Below, one piece after another: positions 56,136 through 64,000 of a stretch of DNA of 64,000 nucleotides. This DNA comes from Cohnella phaseoli (GTDB taxonomy: Bacteria; Bacillota; Bacilli; Paenibacillales; Paenibacillaceae). Made by a program: the position numbers and the translations under genes. Below the pieces are notes generated by a model that saw nothing but the letters and a program-made list of their open reading frames with translations, did no database searches and was not told the origin of the DNA. The stretch is from assembly GCF_003386235.1 (NCBI RefSeq), contig NZ_QRDZ01000002.1:395707-459706 (forward strand). Reading direction: 5' to 3'. Position 1 is the stretch's first letter. The number at the start of each line of letters is the position of its first letter.

Positions 56136-58388
56136 TTAGTTTTCCGGGCGCAGTACGCGAATGCCGAACACTCTGGCGATTTTGCGGTCCGTCCTGGATT
56201 GGAAGCGTAAAGTCATGCGGCTCTTGCCTGCCGTCCATTCCGCAGGAATCGGATAACGCACCTGTACGAAGCGGTTGACCTCGTCCTCAAGCGTCTCGAT
56301 CGGCTCTCCGAGCGCGCGACCGTCCAGCAGCACATCGTAGCGGTTGACAGGCTCGACGATCGTCGCCAAGGTGAGAACCAGCTCGGCCGGCTCGTCGGGC
56401 AGAACGTCAATTCGGCACGAAAACCAGCCGTTCAGCCACGCTTCCCTGAACTTTCGTCCGAACATTTCTCCAACATGGCTATTTTCGCCCTGGAATTCGT
56501 AATCGCGCTCCGGCTGCATTTCTCCCGGTTGAATGAATACGACCGTACGATGATCCCATTTCCGATTCGTGGCAAGCGCTTCGATGTACCGCCGCTTCTC
56601 CTGATCCCACTGTTCGGGAGTGAACAGGTCCCAATAAACCGTATAACGCCGATCGTACAGCCGATAGAACGGAACGAGCCGGACATCCCCCTCCTCATTC
56701 GCGCCCGTCAGCCGATAAACTCCCGGTTCGTCCGCCAGCTCTTGAAAGCTTTGCAGCAGCTCGTTCTCCCCTTGCTTGATGAGAACGGTCGTCGGCGCGC
56801 CCGCATCCGCCGCAAGCTCGCCCAAATCTCCCGCTAATACGAGCGGTCCGCGCAATAGAGCGATTCTGCTCGCATTATCGGGCATCGCTTCCGTACGGAT
56901 AGACATCGGCAGCTCGATTTCCACGCAGTCGCCGTCCTTCCATTTTCTGCGCAGCGGCACAAAGCTTGAAGGTTGGCGCCCCGACACCGCTTCCTCATTT
57001 CCGTTTATGCGAATGGAGATGCCTTGCGACGCCCAATACGGGTAGCGGACGTGCAGCGTAAACTCCGCATCGGCAGCTGCGCGTACGGTAAGACGGATGC
57101 GGCCGTCCAGCGGATACGCCGTTTCCTGAACGATTGTAGCTCCATGACGCTCCCAATGCAGCTCGGAAGGCGCATATTGCGCAACGAACAGATCATTTTC
57201 TCCTTCGTAATATATGCCTCCGCCGTAAGAGGCGTGGTTCTCCATTCCCGTGCCGTAGCAGCAGGTAAAATCCTCAAGCAGCGTCTGGAACCGCTTATGC
57301 CCGCCCATTTCCAGAGAGAGACAGTACACGACGCGGCCGTCCTGCTTATGCTGGGAAGCAAGAATATGGTTGTACATCGCTTTCTCATAGTAATCGGCCT
57401 GTTCCGCCAATGCGTGCCAGCCGAACAAATGCTTGGTCAGCTTTAGCATGTTGTAGGTGTTGCACGTTTCGCAGGTGCCTTCGGACAAGCACAGATTAAG
57501 CTGCCCCGGGTCGCCGAAGTGCTCGTTCAGGCTGTTGCCGCCGATGACATAAGAATGATCGTGTACGACAAAATCCCAGAAATGCTCGGCTATCCGTTTG
57601 TATTTCGGTTCTCCGGCGATCTCGAACTGCCGCGCGGCGCCGATAATTTTCGGAATTTGCGTATTGGCGTGAAAGCCGCTCAGCTCGTCGCGTCCTTCCG
57701 TGAGCGGATCGAGCAGCAGCCTGTGATACATCCTGTCGGCAAGCTCGCCGAAGACGGCGTCTCCCGTGTCCGCGGCCAAATCCGCCAGCACCTCGTTAAT
57801 GCCGCCGTATTCGCATCGCAGCACAAGCTGCATCTGTTCGTCGTTCAAAGCCGCGAAGACGTCGACCAGCCACCTTCCCAGCTTCTCCTCGACAACCAGC
57901 GCTTGCCCGTTGCCTGTTAGCCGATAGGCGTCGCGCAAGCCTGCATACAGCTTGTGCATCGTATAGAGCGGCGCCCAACCGCCGTTCAAATCGAAGCCCA
58001 GCGTGCGGATGTCGCCGGACTTCACTTCCTGGAAAATCTTTTTACCGCGAGGGATTGCCGATAGGAATCCGTCCCCGTGCGCGTTCTGACATTCCGCCAG
58101 TTCTTCCACGATGTAGTCGACGATTGGCTTAAATCTCTCGTCTCCCGACGCCGCCATCATCGAACAAGCGGACAGATAATGACCTAACGAGTGACCGGCA
58201 ACGCCTGCGTTCTCCCAGCCCTTCTCGTAGATCGGCGCTTTCGGAGTCAAGCCCGCGTATTCGCGAAAGCGGGACAGCAGCTTGTCGGGCTCCAGCAGCA
58301 GCAATACCTCCGCATTCAAATCCATTGCTTCTTTCAGCGGGCCTCCGGTCAATTTGACGTGTTTCATTGTAACTGCGGTTAAGCTCAT
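56136..58388 (-). CDS. GH127 beta-L-arabinofuranosidase
   Basis: A 750-residue GH127 (DUF1680-type) enzyme. The zinc-thiolate site of the family is visible: Glu307 and Cys309 (SEGTCETCN) and Cys376-Cys377 (FTCCYGTGMEN), matching the HypBA1 E-x-C and C-C pattern. VAGHSLGHYLSACSMM and GGWAPLYTMHKLYAGL are also typical. Beta-rich C-terminal domains follow the (alpha/alpha)6 barrel. It removes beta-L-arabinofuranosyl residues, as on hydroxyproline-rich plant glycoproteins. No signal peptide. ATG 58388 follows GAGGAGGACGAGAGG; a much longer open frame is read-through with no support. Divergent from an AraC regulator. Confidence 0.92.
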   Translation of the reverse strand: MSLTAVTMKHVKLTGGPLKEAMDLNAEVLLLLEPDKLLSRFREYAGLTPKAPIYEKGWENAGVAGHSLGHYLSACSMMAASGDERFKPIVDYIVEELAECQNAHGDGFLSAIPRGKKIFQEVKSGDIRTLGFDLNGGWAPLYTMHKLYAGLRDAYRLTGNGQALVVEEKLGRWLVDVFAALNDEQMQLVLRCEYGGINEVLADLAADTGDAVFGELADRMYHRLLLDPLTEGRDELSGFHANTQIPKIIGAARQFEIAGEPKYKRIAEHFWDFVVHDHSYVIGGNSLNEHFGDPGQLNLCLSEGTCETCNTYNMLKLTKHLFGWHALAEQADYYEKAMYNHILASQHKQDGRVVYCLSLEMGGHKRFQTLLEDFTCCYGTGMENHASYGGGIYYEGENDLFVAQYAPSELHWERHGATIVQETAYPLDGRIRLTVRAAADAEFTLHVRYPYWASQGISIRINGNEEAVSGRQPSSFVPLRRKWKDGDCVEIELPMSIRTEAMPDNASRIALLRGPLVLAGDLGELAADAGAPTTVLIKQGENELLQSFQELADEPGVYRLTGANEEGDVRLVPFYRLYDRRYTVYWDLFTPEQWDQEKRRYIEALATNRKWDHRTVVFIQPGEMQPERDYEFQGENSHVGEMFGRKFREAWLNGWFSCRIDVLPDEPAELVLTLATIVEPVNRYDVLLDGRALGEPIETLEDEVNRFVQVRYPIPAEWTAGKSRMTLRFQSRTDRKIARVFGIRVLRPEN

Positions 58389-58424
58389 CCTCTCGTCCTC
58401 CTCGGCGGGTTGCGCATGCGCTTC

Positions 58425-58453
58425 TTCACTCTTAACGCTACAGCATATATAAT
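58425..58453 (+). promoter_or_regulatory. Promoter of the AraC regulator gene
   Basis: TTCACT (58425-58430) and a perfect TATAAT (58448-58453) are 17 bases apart, 70 bases before the regulator start. The divergent GH127 promoter must overlap this region. Confidence 0.6.
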
Positions 58454-58522
58454 CGTGAAGTAAGATCGAGAACGGACGTTCATTCGTACGATTTGAACCA
58501 ATTGCCGCAAGGAGGCATGGCC

Positions 58523-59350
58523 ATGCTGATTTTCCCCGCGCCGCCTTTCCCCTATGTTCTGCATTCGGGATTTGCCGCGCTCGAAGTCGGAGAACGTCAT
58601 CTGTCCAGAAGAAATCTCGATTGCTTCGATCTGATCGTCGTATTTCGGGGGCGTCTATATATGGGAGAGGAATCGTCCGTCTGGACCGTGGAGGCAGGCG
58701 AATATTTGATTTTGCGGCCCGATCTGTACCATTACGGAGCCGATGTCTGCGAGGAGCGAACCGAGTTCGGCTGGGTGCATTTTCGCGCGGCGGGGGAATG
58801 GCACGACGAGATGCCGAAGCGCCTGCCGGCGGAAGAACGCGCGCTGCTCGCCCTCCCGCAGAAAGGAACGGTTCGCACCCTGCAGCATACGATCGAGACC
58901 TTAACGGAAATCGACGAGCTGCAGCATCGGGGGGAAAAACTGCGCAGAACGCTGCGCCGACAGCACGCGTTTCAAGAGATGCTGATGCTTTTCGAGCCGG
59001 CCGGCCTTGAGGATCAATCGCCATTGCAAGCGCAGCGAGTAGCCGCCAACGCCGCGAATTGGATCGAGGAGCATTATTCGCTGCCGCTGACGGCCGCCGC
59101 AATCGGCAAGGCGCTTAATTTTCACCCTGCATACGTTGCCAGATGCATGAAAACGACATACGGCCTGACCCCTCTCGACTATGTCAAGCAGGTCAGGCTT
59201 CGCAATGCCCAAAGGCTATTGATGGCGACGGACGAATCGATCGACGGCATCTCCGAACGGGTCGGATACGGGAGCAATACGTATTTCGCGCGGCTATTCG
59301 TCCGCCAGTACGGAATGACGCCTTCCGAATTCAGGCGGTCCTATCGTTAA
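58523..59350 (+). CDS. AraC-family regulator beside GH127
   Basis: A 275-residue one-component regulator. The N-terminal cupin-like domain (DCFDLIVVFRGRLYMGEE, YLILRPDLYHYGADVC) should bind sugar; the C-terminal domain has two helix-turn-helices (LTAAAIGKALNFHPAYVARC, IDGISERVGYGSNTYFARLF). ATG 58523 lies seven bases after AGGAGG; earlier in-frame starts are too close to that site or lack one. It probably controls the divergent GH127 gene and perhaps the gene after it. Confidence 0.9.
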   Translation: MLIFPAPPFPYVLHSGFAALEVGERHLSRRNLDCFDLIVVFRGRLYMGEESSVWTVEAGEYLILRPDLYHYGADVCEERTEFGWVHFRAAGEWHDEMPKRLPAEERALLALPQKGTVRTLQHTIETLTEIDELQHRGEKLRRTLRRQHAFQEMLMLFEPAGLEDQSPLQAQRVAANAANWIEEHYSLPLTAAAIGKALNFHPAYVARCMKTTYGLTPLDYVKQVRLRNAQRLLMATDESIDGISERVGYGSNTYFARLFVRQYGMTPSEFRRSYR

Positions 59351-59395
59351 ACGAGGGAACGGCGATCACGACGGGAAATTCCTCGGAACACCCCG

Positions 59396-60781
59396 TTAAC
59401 GGCCGTCCTTTTCCCCGATCCTTTCATACAGATAGTCTACGATATGCATCGCTTCCATCCGGTCTTTCGCGCCGTGCTTCTCGATTCCGTGTTTCATCTG
59501 CAGCAGGCAGCCCGGATTGCTCGTCAACAGGTAACGGGCGTTCGTCGCATTGGCGTGCTCCATTTTATGCTCGAGAATTTGCCCCGCCATCTCCGGCTGG
59601 GTAACGTTGTAGATGCCCGCCGAGCCGCAGCAGCGGTCCGAATCCTTCATCTCGCAGAAATGGGCGCCCGTCACTTGGTTCATCAGTTCTCTCGGCGCAG
59701 TCGAGCTCTTCATGACGTTGCGCAGATGACAAGAGTCCTGGTAGGTGATCGTCACCGGAGCCGCGGCCGCGGCGGCATCCGCTTCGGCAAACTCGGGAAT
59801 GCGGCCTTTCTCCACAAGCAGCTTGCTGACGTCGACGACGCGCGGAGCGAACCATTCGCCAAGCTCGCGATATTCCGGGTCTCCGCTTAGCAGATGATCG
59901 TATTCGACGAGCAGAGCTCCGCACCCGCCGGCATTGGAGACGATGTACTCGACGCCCGCCTCGCGAAACGCCTTGACGTTGACGCGGGCCAAATCTCTCG
60001 CTTGATCCATCTCGCCGCTATGGGCATGAAGAGCGCCGCAGCACACCTGAGTCTCGGGGATCACGACCTCGAAGCCGGCCTCGGACAGCAGCTTAACCGT
60101 ATTGACGTTCGTGTCCGCGAACATGACGTCCATAATGCAGCCGCGGAACAGCGCAACGCGAGCGACCTTCTCCCCCTTCGCCGGATAGACTGTGCCGAGC
60201 CGCTCGACGACGCCTTTGCCGGTGGCGTCGGGCAAAATTTGCTCCATCTCGCGCAGATGCTTCGGAAACAGCTTCATGATGCCGGTTCCCCGGGCGATCT
60301 TGCGCAGGCCGGACTTCTGATAGAGTGCAAGCGATCGCCCCAACCACTTGAGCCTGTTCTGATGAGGGAACACGCCTTTGAACATCAGCTTGCGAATGCC
60401 TTTGATCGGCGCGCTGTGTTCGGCATGGTCCTCGATCGCGTCGCGGGCCTGTTCGATCAGTTGGCCGTATTTCACGTCCGCCGGACACGCCGGCTCGCAG
60501 GCCCGGCAGCCGAGGCAGTGGTTCATCTGGTCCTGGAACGCCTGATCGGGGTCCATCAGTCCGTCGGCCACCGCTTTCATGAGCGCGATGCGGCCGCGCG
60601 GCGATTCCGGCTCCAGTCCGGTCTCCCGGAACGTCGGACAGGCGGGCAGACAGAACCCGCAGCGCATGCAGTTCGTCAGTTGGTCGTAATCCAGCTTGGC
60701 GAGCAGCGTCTGCGCCATCGGGTTGGCATGCTGAATGTCCGGCTTCCGCTTAATTGTCGTAGATGCGCCTGGATTAGCCAT
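59396..60781 (-). CDS. glcF: Glycolate oxidase iron-sulfur subunit
   Basis: A 461-residue GlcF-type protein. Two 4Fe-4S ferredoxin motifs lie at about residues 38-48 (CMRCGFCLPAC) and 89-99 (CLGCRACEPAC). Two cysteine-rich CCG domains follow (CCGALHAHSGEMD, CHLRNVM, CCGSAGIYN). It passes electrons from the flavin subunit to the respiratory chain, at the inner face of the membrane. Its start overlaps the glcD stop by eight bases. The pair oxidises glycolate or D-lactate-like 2-hydroxy acids; GlcE is absent, as in many Firmicutes. Confidence 0.93.
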   Translation of the reverse strand: MANPGASTTIKRKPDIQHANPMAQTLLAKLDYDQLTNCMRCGFCLPACPTFRETGLEPESPRGRIALMKAVADGLMDPDQAFQDQMNHCLGCRACEPACPADVKYGQLIEQARDAIEDHAEHSAPIKGIRKLMFKGVFPHQNRLKWLGRSLALYQKSGLRKIARGTGIMKLFPKHLREMEQILPDATGKGVVERLGTVYPAKGEKVARVALFRGCIMDVMFADTNVNTVKLLSEAGFEVVIPETQVCCGALHAHSGEMDQARDLARVNVKAFREAGVEYIVSNAGGCGALLVEYDHLLSGDPEYRELGEWFAPRVVDVSKLLVEKGRIPEFAEADAAAAAAPVTITYQDSCHLRNVMKSSTAPRELMNQVTGAHFCEMKDSDRCCGSAGIYNVTQPEMAGQILEHKMEHANATNARYLLTSNPGCLLQMKHGIEKHGAKDRMEAMHIVDYLYERIGEKDGR

Positions 60782-62189
60782 GCTGAATGACCACCCTTTT
60801 TCTCGTTTCCTTGGCGAAAATTTTGCCCGGATTGAGCAGATTGTCCGGATCGAACGCCCGCTTGATGCCTTTCATAACCTCGATGCCCGCACTGCCGATC
60901 TTCCATTCCAGGAACGGCGCCTTGACCAGCCCGACGCCGTGCTCGCCGGTAATCGTGCCGCCCAGATCGATCGCCGCCTCGAAAATTTCCTCGAACGCCT
61001 GCTCCACGCGATGAACCTCTTCCTGATCCCTGGCGTCCGTCGTCGCCGTAGGGTGCAGATTGCCGTCTCCGGCATGGCCGAACGTGGCGATCGAAACATT
61101 GTATTTGCGGGCGATATCGTTGATTCGCAGCACCATGTCGGCGATGCGCGAGCGCGGTACGGTCGCGTCCTCCAATATCGTCGTTGGCCGAAGTCGCGCG
61201 AGCGCGGTGAAGGCGCTGCGGCGCGCCGTCAGCAGCTTCTCCGCCTGCTCCCTCGTCTCCGCCACTTCAAGCCGGTCCGCCTGCTCCGATACGCAAATTT
61301 CCCTGATCAGATCGATGTCGCGTTCCACTGCCTCCGGATCTCCGTCCTGTTCGATCAGCAATATCGCTTCCATATCTCTCGGCAGTCCCAGCTTGGCGAA
61401 ATCGTCGACGACGCGAATCGTCGGATTGTCCATAAACTCCAGCGTCGCGGGGATGATCTTCGCCTCGATGATTCGGGACACCGTTCTTGCCGCTCCGTAC
61501 AGGTCCTTGTACATCGCCAGCATCGTTTTTTTGCTTTTCGGCGGCGGGACAAGCTTCAGCGTCGCTTCGGTAATGATCGCCAGCGTGCCTTCCGAGCCGA
61601 CGAGCAGCTTGGTCAGATCGTAGCCGGCGACGTCCTTCATCAACTTGCCTCCGGTGCGGATGATCTCGCCGTTAGCGAGCACCGCTTCCAGTCCGATGAC
61701 GTAATCCTTGGTCGTCCCGTATTTTAGTCCGCGCAGCCCTCCCGAGCATTCGGCGATATTGCCGCCGAGCGTCGAAATTTTCATGCTGCTCGGATCGGGC
61801 GGGTAGAACAGTCCGAGCGATTCGATATGCGCGGTAAATTCCGCCGTAATGATGCCCGTCTGCGCAGTCGCCGTCAAATTTTCCATGTCGACTTCCAGAA
61901 TGCGGTTCATCCGGTGCATAACCATGACGATTCCGCCTTCAACGGGCACTGTGCCTCCGCACAAATTGGAGCCGGATCCCCGAGAGACGATGGGAATGCG
62001 ATATTCGGCCAGCACCTTCATAATTTCGGACACTTGCTTCGTGCTTTCGGGATAAATGACGCCGTCGGGCAAGCTTTGCAGCATCGGCGTTCCGTCGTAG
62101 GAGTGGGCTACGAGCGATTGCCGGTCGTCTTTGAAATGTTGGTCCCCTACGATCTGCCTCAAACGTCGGGTAACGGCAGCATCCAGCAT
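60774..62189 (-). CDS. glcD: Glycolate oxidase / D-lactate dehydrogenase FAD subunit
   Basis: A 471-residue flavoprotein of the vanillyl-alcohol-oxidase fold. The FAD-binding part has VIYPESTKQVSEIMKVL, VSRGSGSNLCGG and GLFYPPDPSSMK. The C-terminal cap holds VATFGHAGDGNLHP-like residues and GTITGEHGVGLVK. It oxidises glycolate or D-lactate to the 2-oxo acid. ATG 62189 follows AAGGAGGATTCCCGC; the 20-codon extension upstream lies over the promoter and operator and is rejected. glcF is coupled by overlap. The divergent FadR-type regulator is the likely controller. Confidence 0.93.
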   Translation of the reverse strand: MLDAAVTRRLRQIVGDQHFKDDRQSLVAHSYDGTPMLQSLPDGVIYPESTKQVSEIMKVLAEYRIPIVSRGSGSNLCGGTVPVEGGIVMVMHRMNRILEVDMENLTATAQTGIITAEFTAHIESLGLFYPPDPSSMKISTLGGNIAECSGGLRGLKYGTTKDYVIGLEAVLANGEIIRTGGKLMKDVAGYDLTKLLVGSEGTLAIITEATLKLVPPPKSKKTMLAMYKDLYGAARTVSRIIEAKIIPATLEFMDNPTIRVVDDFAKLGLPRDMEAILLIEQDGDPEAVERDIDLIREICVSEQADRLEVAETREQAEKLLTARRSAFTALARLRPTTILEDATVPRSRIADMVLRINDIARKYNVSIATFGHAGDGNLHPTATTDARDQEEVHRVEQAFEEIFEAAIDLGGTITGEHGVGLVKAPFLEWKIGSAGIEVMKGIKRAFDPDNLLNPGKIFAKETRKRVVIQHG

Positions 62190-62225
62190 GCGGGAATCCT
62201 CCTTAAATGATCGAAAATTAGTCAG

Positions 62226-62238
62226 GTCATCTGATGAC
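62226..62238. promoter_or_regulatory. Operator GTCATCTGATGAC
   Basis: A 13-base palindrome (GTCATC-T-GATGAC) just downstream of the glcD -10 box, between glcD and the divergent FadR-type regulator. The position fits repression by blocking transcription start. Confidence 0.65.
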
Positions 62239-62247
62239 TTTGTGTTC

Positions 62248-62276
62248 ATTATATTTCAATTTTGTAGTATTGTATA
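62248..62276 (-). promoter_or_regulatory. Promoter of glcD-glcF
   Basis: On the minus strand, -35 TATACA (62276-62271) and a perfect -10 TATAAT (62253-62248) are 17 bases apart. The operator at 62226-62238 falls on the predicted start region. Confidence 0.65.
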
Positions 62277-62371
62277 GACTGTAGAGCATTGAAGTTTCGT
62301 TGGGCGAGACCGTGGCCCGATCATCCCATATCCAAGAGAGATCAATTTGCGGCGATAGAGGAGACTTGAGC

Positions 62372-63088
62372 ATGCGGCAGATGAAAATAGAAACGCCCAA
62401 GGGGCATGAACTGGTTGCAGAGGATATTTTGCGCCGCATTCGAGAAGGAGAGTGGCAGCCGGGGCTGCGCCTTCCTTCGGTGGTCGAGCTGGCGGAGGCT
62501 TACGGCGTCGGCCGATCCACGATAAGGGAGGCGGCCAGCGCGCTTAAGGCGATGGGCTGGCTGGACGTAAGACACGGGGGCGGCACATTCGTTAAGGAGG
62601 AGCTTCCGAACGAAACGAAAAGCGGAGCGGAACGGCTGTTTCAAGGAGCCGATTCGCTGATCGAGCTGCTTGAGGTTCGCCGCACGCTGGAGATCGGAGC
62701 GGCTTCGCTGGCCGCGGAAAGACGGACGTCCGCAGACGTGGCCAAGCTGCGCAAGCTGATCGAGACGATGGAATCGTGCCTCGAGCGCAACGACACGGCC
62801 GAAGGCGAGCGCGCCGACGCGGAATTCCATATGGCGATCGCGGCTGCATCCGGCAACTCCTTGTTCGTACAACTGATGGAATCGCTGTCCGACCGCTTCG
62901 CCGGATCGATCCGTCAGACGCGCGAGCTGTGGTTTTATCGGGAGAAGGCGACCGCCTCGCGCCTGCTGGACGAGCATCGCTCCATCTTCGAAGCGATCGA
63001 AAAAGGCGACAAGCAGCGGGCGACCGAGCTTGTCTCCGCGCATCTGAGCAAAGTCGAGCATGTGCTTAGAGAAGCTTTATCGAAGTAG
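62372..63088 (+). CDS. FadR-subfamily GntR regulator of glcDF
   Basis: A 238-residue repressor. A winged helix occupies about residues 5-75 (VAEDILRRIREGEWQPG, LPSVVELAEAYGVGRSTIRE, RHGGGTFV). An FCD helical domain follows (LLEVRRTLEIGAASLAAE, ADAEFHMAIAAASGN, LLDEHRSIFEAIEKGD), whose Asp and His residues bind metal and ligand in this group. It resembles LutR, LldR and GlcC, which respond to lactate or glycolate. ATG 62372 follows AGAGGAGACTTGAGC. It is divergent from glcD. Confidence 0.9.
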   Translation: MRQMKIETPKGHELVAEDILRRIREGEWQPGLRLPSVVELAEAYGVGRSTIREAASALKAMGWLDVRHGGGTFVKEELPNETKSGAERLFQGADSLIELLEVRRTLEIGAASLAAERRTSADVAKLRKLIETMESCLERNDTAEGERADAEFHMAIAAASGNSLFVQLMESLSDRFAGSIRQTRELWFYREKATASRLLDEHRSIFEAIEKGDKQRATELVSAHLSKVEHVLREALSK

Positions 63089-63099
63089 GCGAAAGCTAA

Positions 63100-63130
63100 G
63101 GATCGAGCCGCTTTTTCCTCCAATCGATCC
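63100..63130 (+). terminator. Weak hairpin after the FadR-type gene
   Basis: GGATCGA (63100-63106) and TCGATCC (63124-63130) pair across a 17-base loop, 11 bases after the stop codon, followed by a short TTT. A terminator role is possible but weak. Confidence 0.35.
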
Positions 63131-63204
63131 TTTCCGTCTTCATTCGAGCAAAATAGTACTCTTTTCCCCCGACGATCCAACATCCTTTTCTTCGATAACT
63201 CTGT

Positions 63205-63723
63205 ATGATGAAAATCGTTATGAAAATTCATTTGCAGAAGGAGCAAGAAGCCGTAAAAATGATGAGACACACGTATTTGGAGCCTGCCGTTTTGAATGTC
63301 GTGTTCGCGCTGCGGATCAAAGCCGCCAGTAAAGCAAAAGCTTTCGAGTCTGCCATGTGCCAATTGAGCGAAAGAAATCTGAGCCTGGACCGCATCCGGT
63401 TAACCGACGAGCAAGGCAAAAATATCTGGTTCGCGGTGGAAAGAATCGAAGCGATCCGTTGGACGGCCGTCGTCTCGACCGGCTTCAGCCACCAGTTCCA
63501 GGTACACGGCCAAATCCGGCTCGCAATCGTTCCTGAGCGGAGCGCCGCAATCCCACTGCCGCTTCCGCCGTCCAGCGAATATCGCCTTCCCGGCTCGAAG
63601 CTGTCGGATATGCCGGTATGGGTTATCCCGACCGTCGGAGAGCCGGCATTCGCGCACGTGCTCGGCCAATCGCTGGAGCGGCGTCTGCCTTGCAGCACCT
63701 TTTCCCTGACAAGCGCCGTTTGA
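63205..63723 (+). CDS. Unrecognised small protein
   Basis: An open frame of up to 172 residues; I do not recognise the family. No strong ribosome site lies before the first ATG; an AGAAGGAGC stretch sits inside the frame, 16 bases before a later ATG-ATG pair near 63259, so the true start may be there, giving about 155 residues. The sequence is neither membrane-bound nor low-complexity; LPLPPSSEYRLPGSKL is a proline-rich stretch before the C-terminal segment. A strong terminator lies about 60 bases after the stop, which supports a real gene. Confidence 0.5.
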   Translation: MMKIVMKIHLQKEQEAVKMMRHTYLEPAVLNVVFALRIKAASKAKAFESAMCQLSERNLSLDRIRLTDEQGKNIWFAVERIEAIRWTAVVSTGFSHQFQVHGQIRLAIVPERSAAIPLPLPPSSEYRLPGSKLSDMPVWVIPTVGEPAFAHVLGQSLERRLPCSTFSLTSAV

Positions 63724-63781
63724 AGAGCGAGGCTTTGAAGAACGACAAACAGAATAGTTTGCTATGATCATACAAAAGAAT

Positions 63782-63818
63782 GGCGGAACAAGGAGATTCT
63801 CCCTGCTCCGCCGTTTTT
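63782..63818 (+). terminator. Rho-independent terminator
   Basis: GGCGGA pairs with TCCGCC (63782-63787 with 63807-63812), with further inner pairing (GGAG with CTCC), followed by five T residues. It ends the unit containing the unrecognised small protein. From here to 64000 I see no gene or repeat. Confidence 0.8.
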
Positions 63819-64000
63819 AGTTTTTGAATGATCGAACTAGTTACTGCCGCCCTATTGCCCATTTGAGTTTATGCCCTACGAAGAGACCTCCGCGAGGAAA
63901 GTTAGTCGAAAAACATCCATGACAACAAAGAGCGTTGCCACCCCCTGGAATGAAAATTTTCCGTATGCATCCAATCGTAGCTTTTGAAAGCCGCTTATAC

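Noticed and set aside
58389..59102. A 238-codon upstream extension of the GH127 frame
   Set aside because: The extension is opposite the AraC regulator gene, is Arg/Ala-rich, and a perfect ribosome site marks the ATG at 58388.
63623..63862. A 79-codon minus frame near the right end
   Set aside because: It runs antisense through a plus-strand terminator and the end of another frame, without a ribosome site.

Overview
The window looks like chromosomal DNA of a GC-rich Gram-positive of the Paenibacillus/Cohnella type. The signs are strong AGGAGG-type ribosome binding sites, frequent GTG and TTG starts, lipoprotein sugar-binding proteins, YesM/YesN-style two-component systems, LplA/LplB/LplC-type importers and many cytoplasmic glycoside hydrolases. 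I saw no rRNA, tRNA, CRISPR array, phage gene or intact transposase. The assignment rests on gene content and protein similarity recalled from memory, not on a search. Almost the whole window is a glycan-catabolism island, read mostly on the minus strand.

Layout. (A) 1-20349, minus: a two-permease-pair import system (lipoprotein SBP, an SBP fused to two carbohydrate-binding-like repeats, MalF/MalG, an NHL-TPR-YIP1 membrane protein, a DUF5696-like exported protein, second MalF/MalG), then a GntR/LacI-type regulator, a GH38 alpha-mannosidase, a GH18 enzyme and a truncated YesM-type kinase. Three copies of a TTTGGTATACCAAA-like palindrome mark this as one regulon. (B) 20742-31193: minus-strand importer, GHL6-like hydrolase and sulfatase, with a divergent YesN/YesM pair on plus. 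(C) 31218-33113: nested inverted repeat, asparaginase II, CutC.

(D) 33268-40816: a sugar-acid pathway cluster (FAH-family hydrolase, two zinc dehydrogenases, APH-like kinase, enolase paralogue, DgoD galactonate dehydratase) with a divergent AraC regulator. My reading is a non-phosphorylative galactonate-type route that ends in pyruvate plus glycerate, the glycerate then going through 2-phosphoglycerate to PEP. (E) 40922-53467: one long minus operon for an arabinofuranose-containing glycan (GH2, LplB/LplC/LplA-type importer, GH43-like, kinase, response regulator, GH51, metallo-hydrolase), with a MITE-like element inside it and another upstream. (F) 53805-59350: an unassigned (alpha/alpha)-barrel protein, GH127 beta-L-arabinofuranosidase and a divergent AraC regulator. 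(G) 59396-63088: glcD-glcF with a divergent FadR-type regulator and a clear operator. (H) 63205-64000: one unrecognised small protein, a terminator and empty sequence.

How it works together: each region pairs a sensor or regulator with an importer and intracellular hydrolases. None of the four permease pairs has its own ATPase, so a shared MsmX-type ATPase elsewhere is expected. In all three operons that contain a stand-alone SBP gene, a strong hairpin lies directly after the SBP stop codon.
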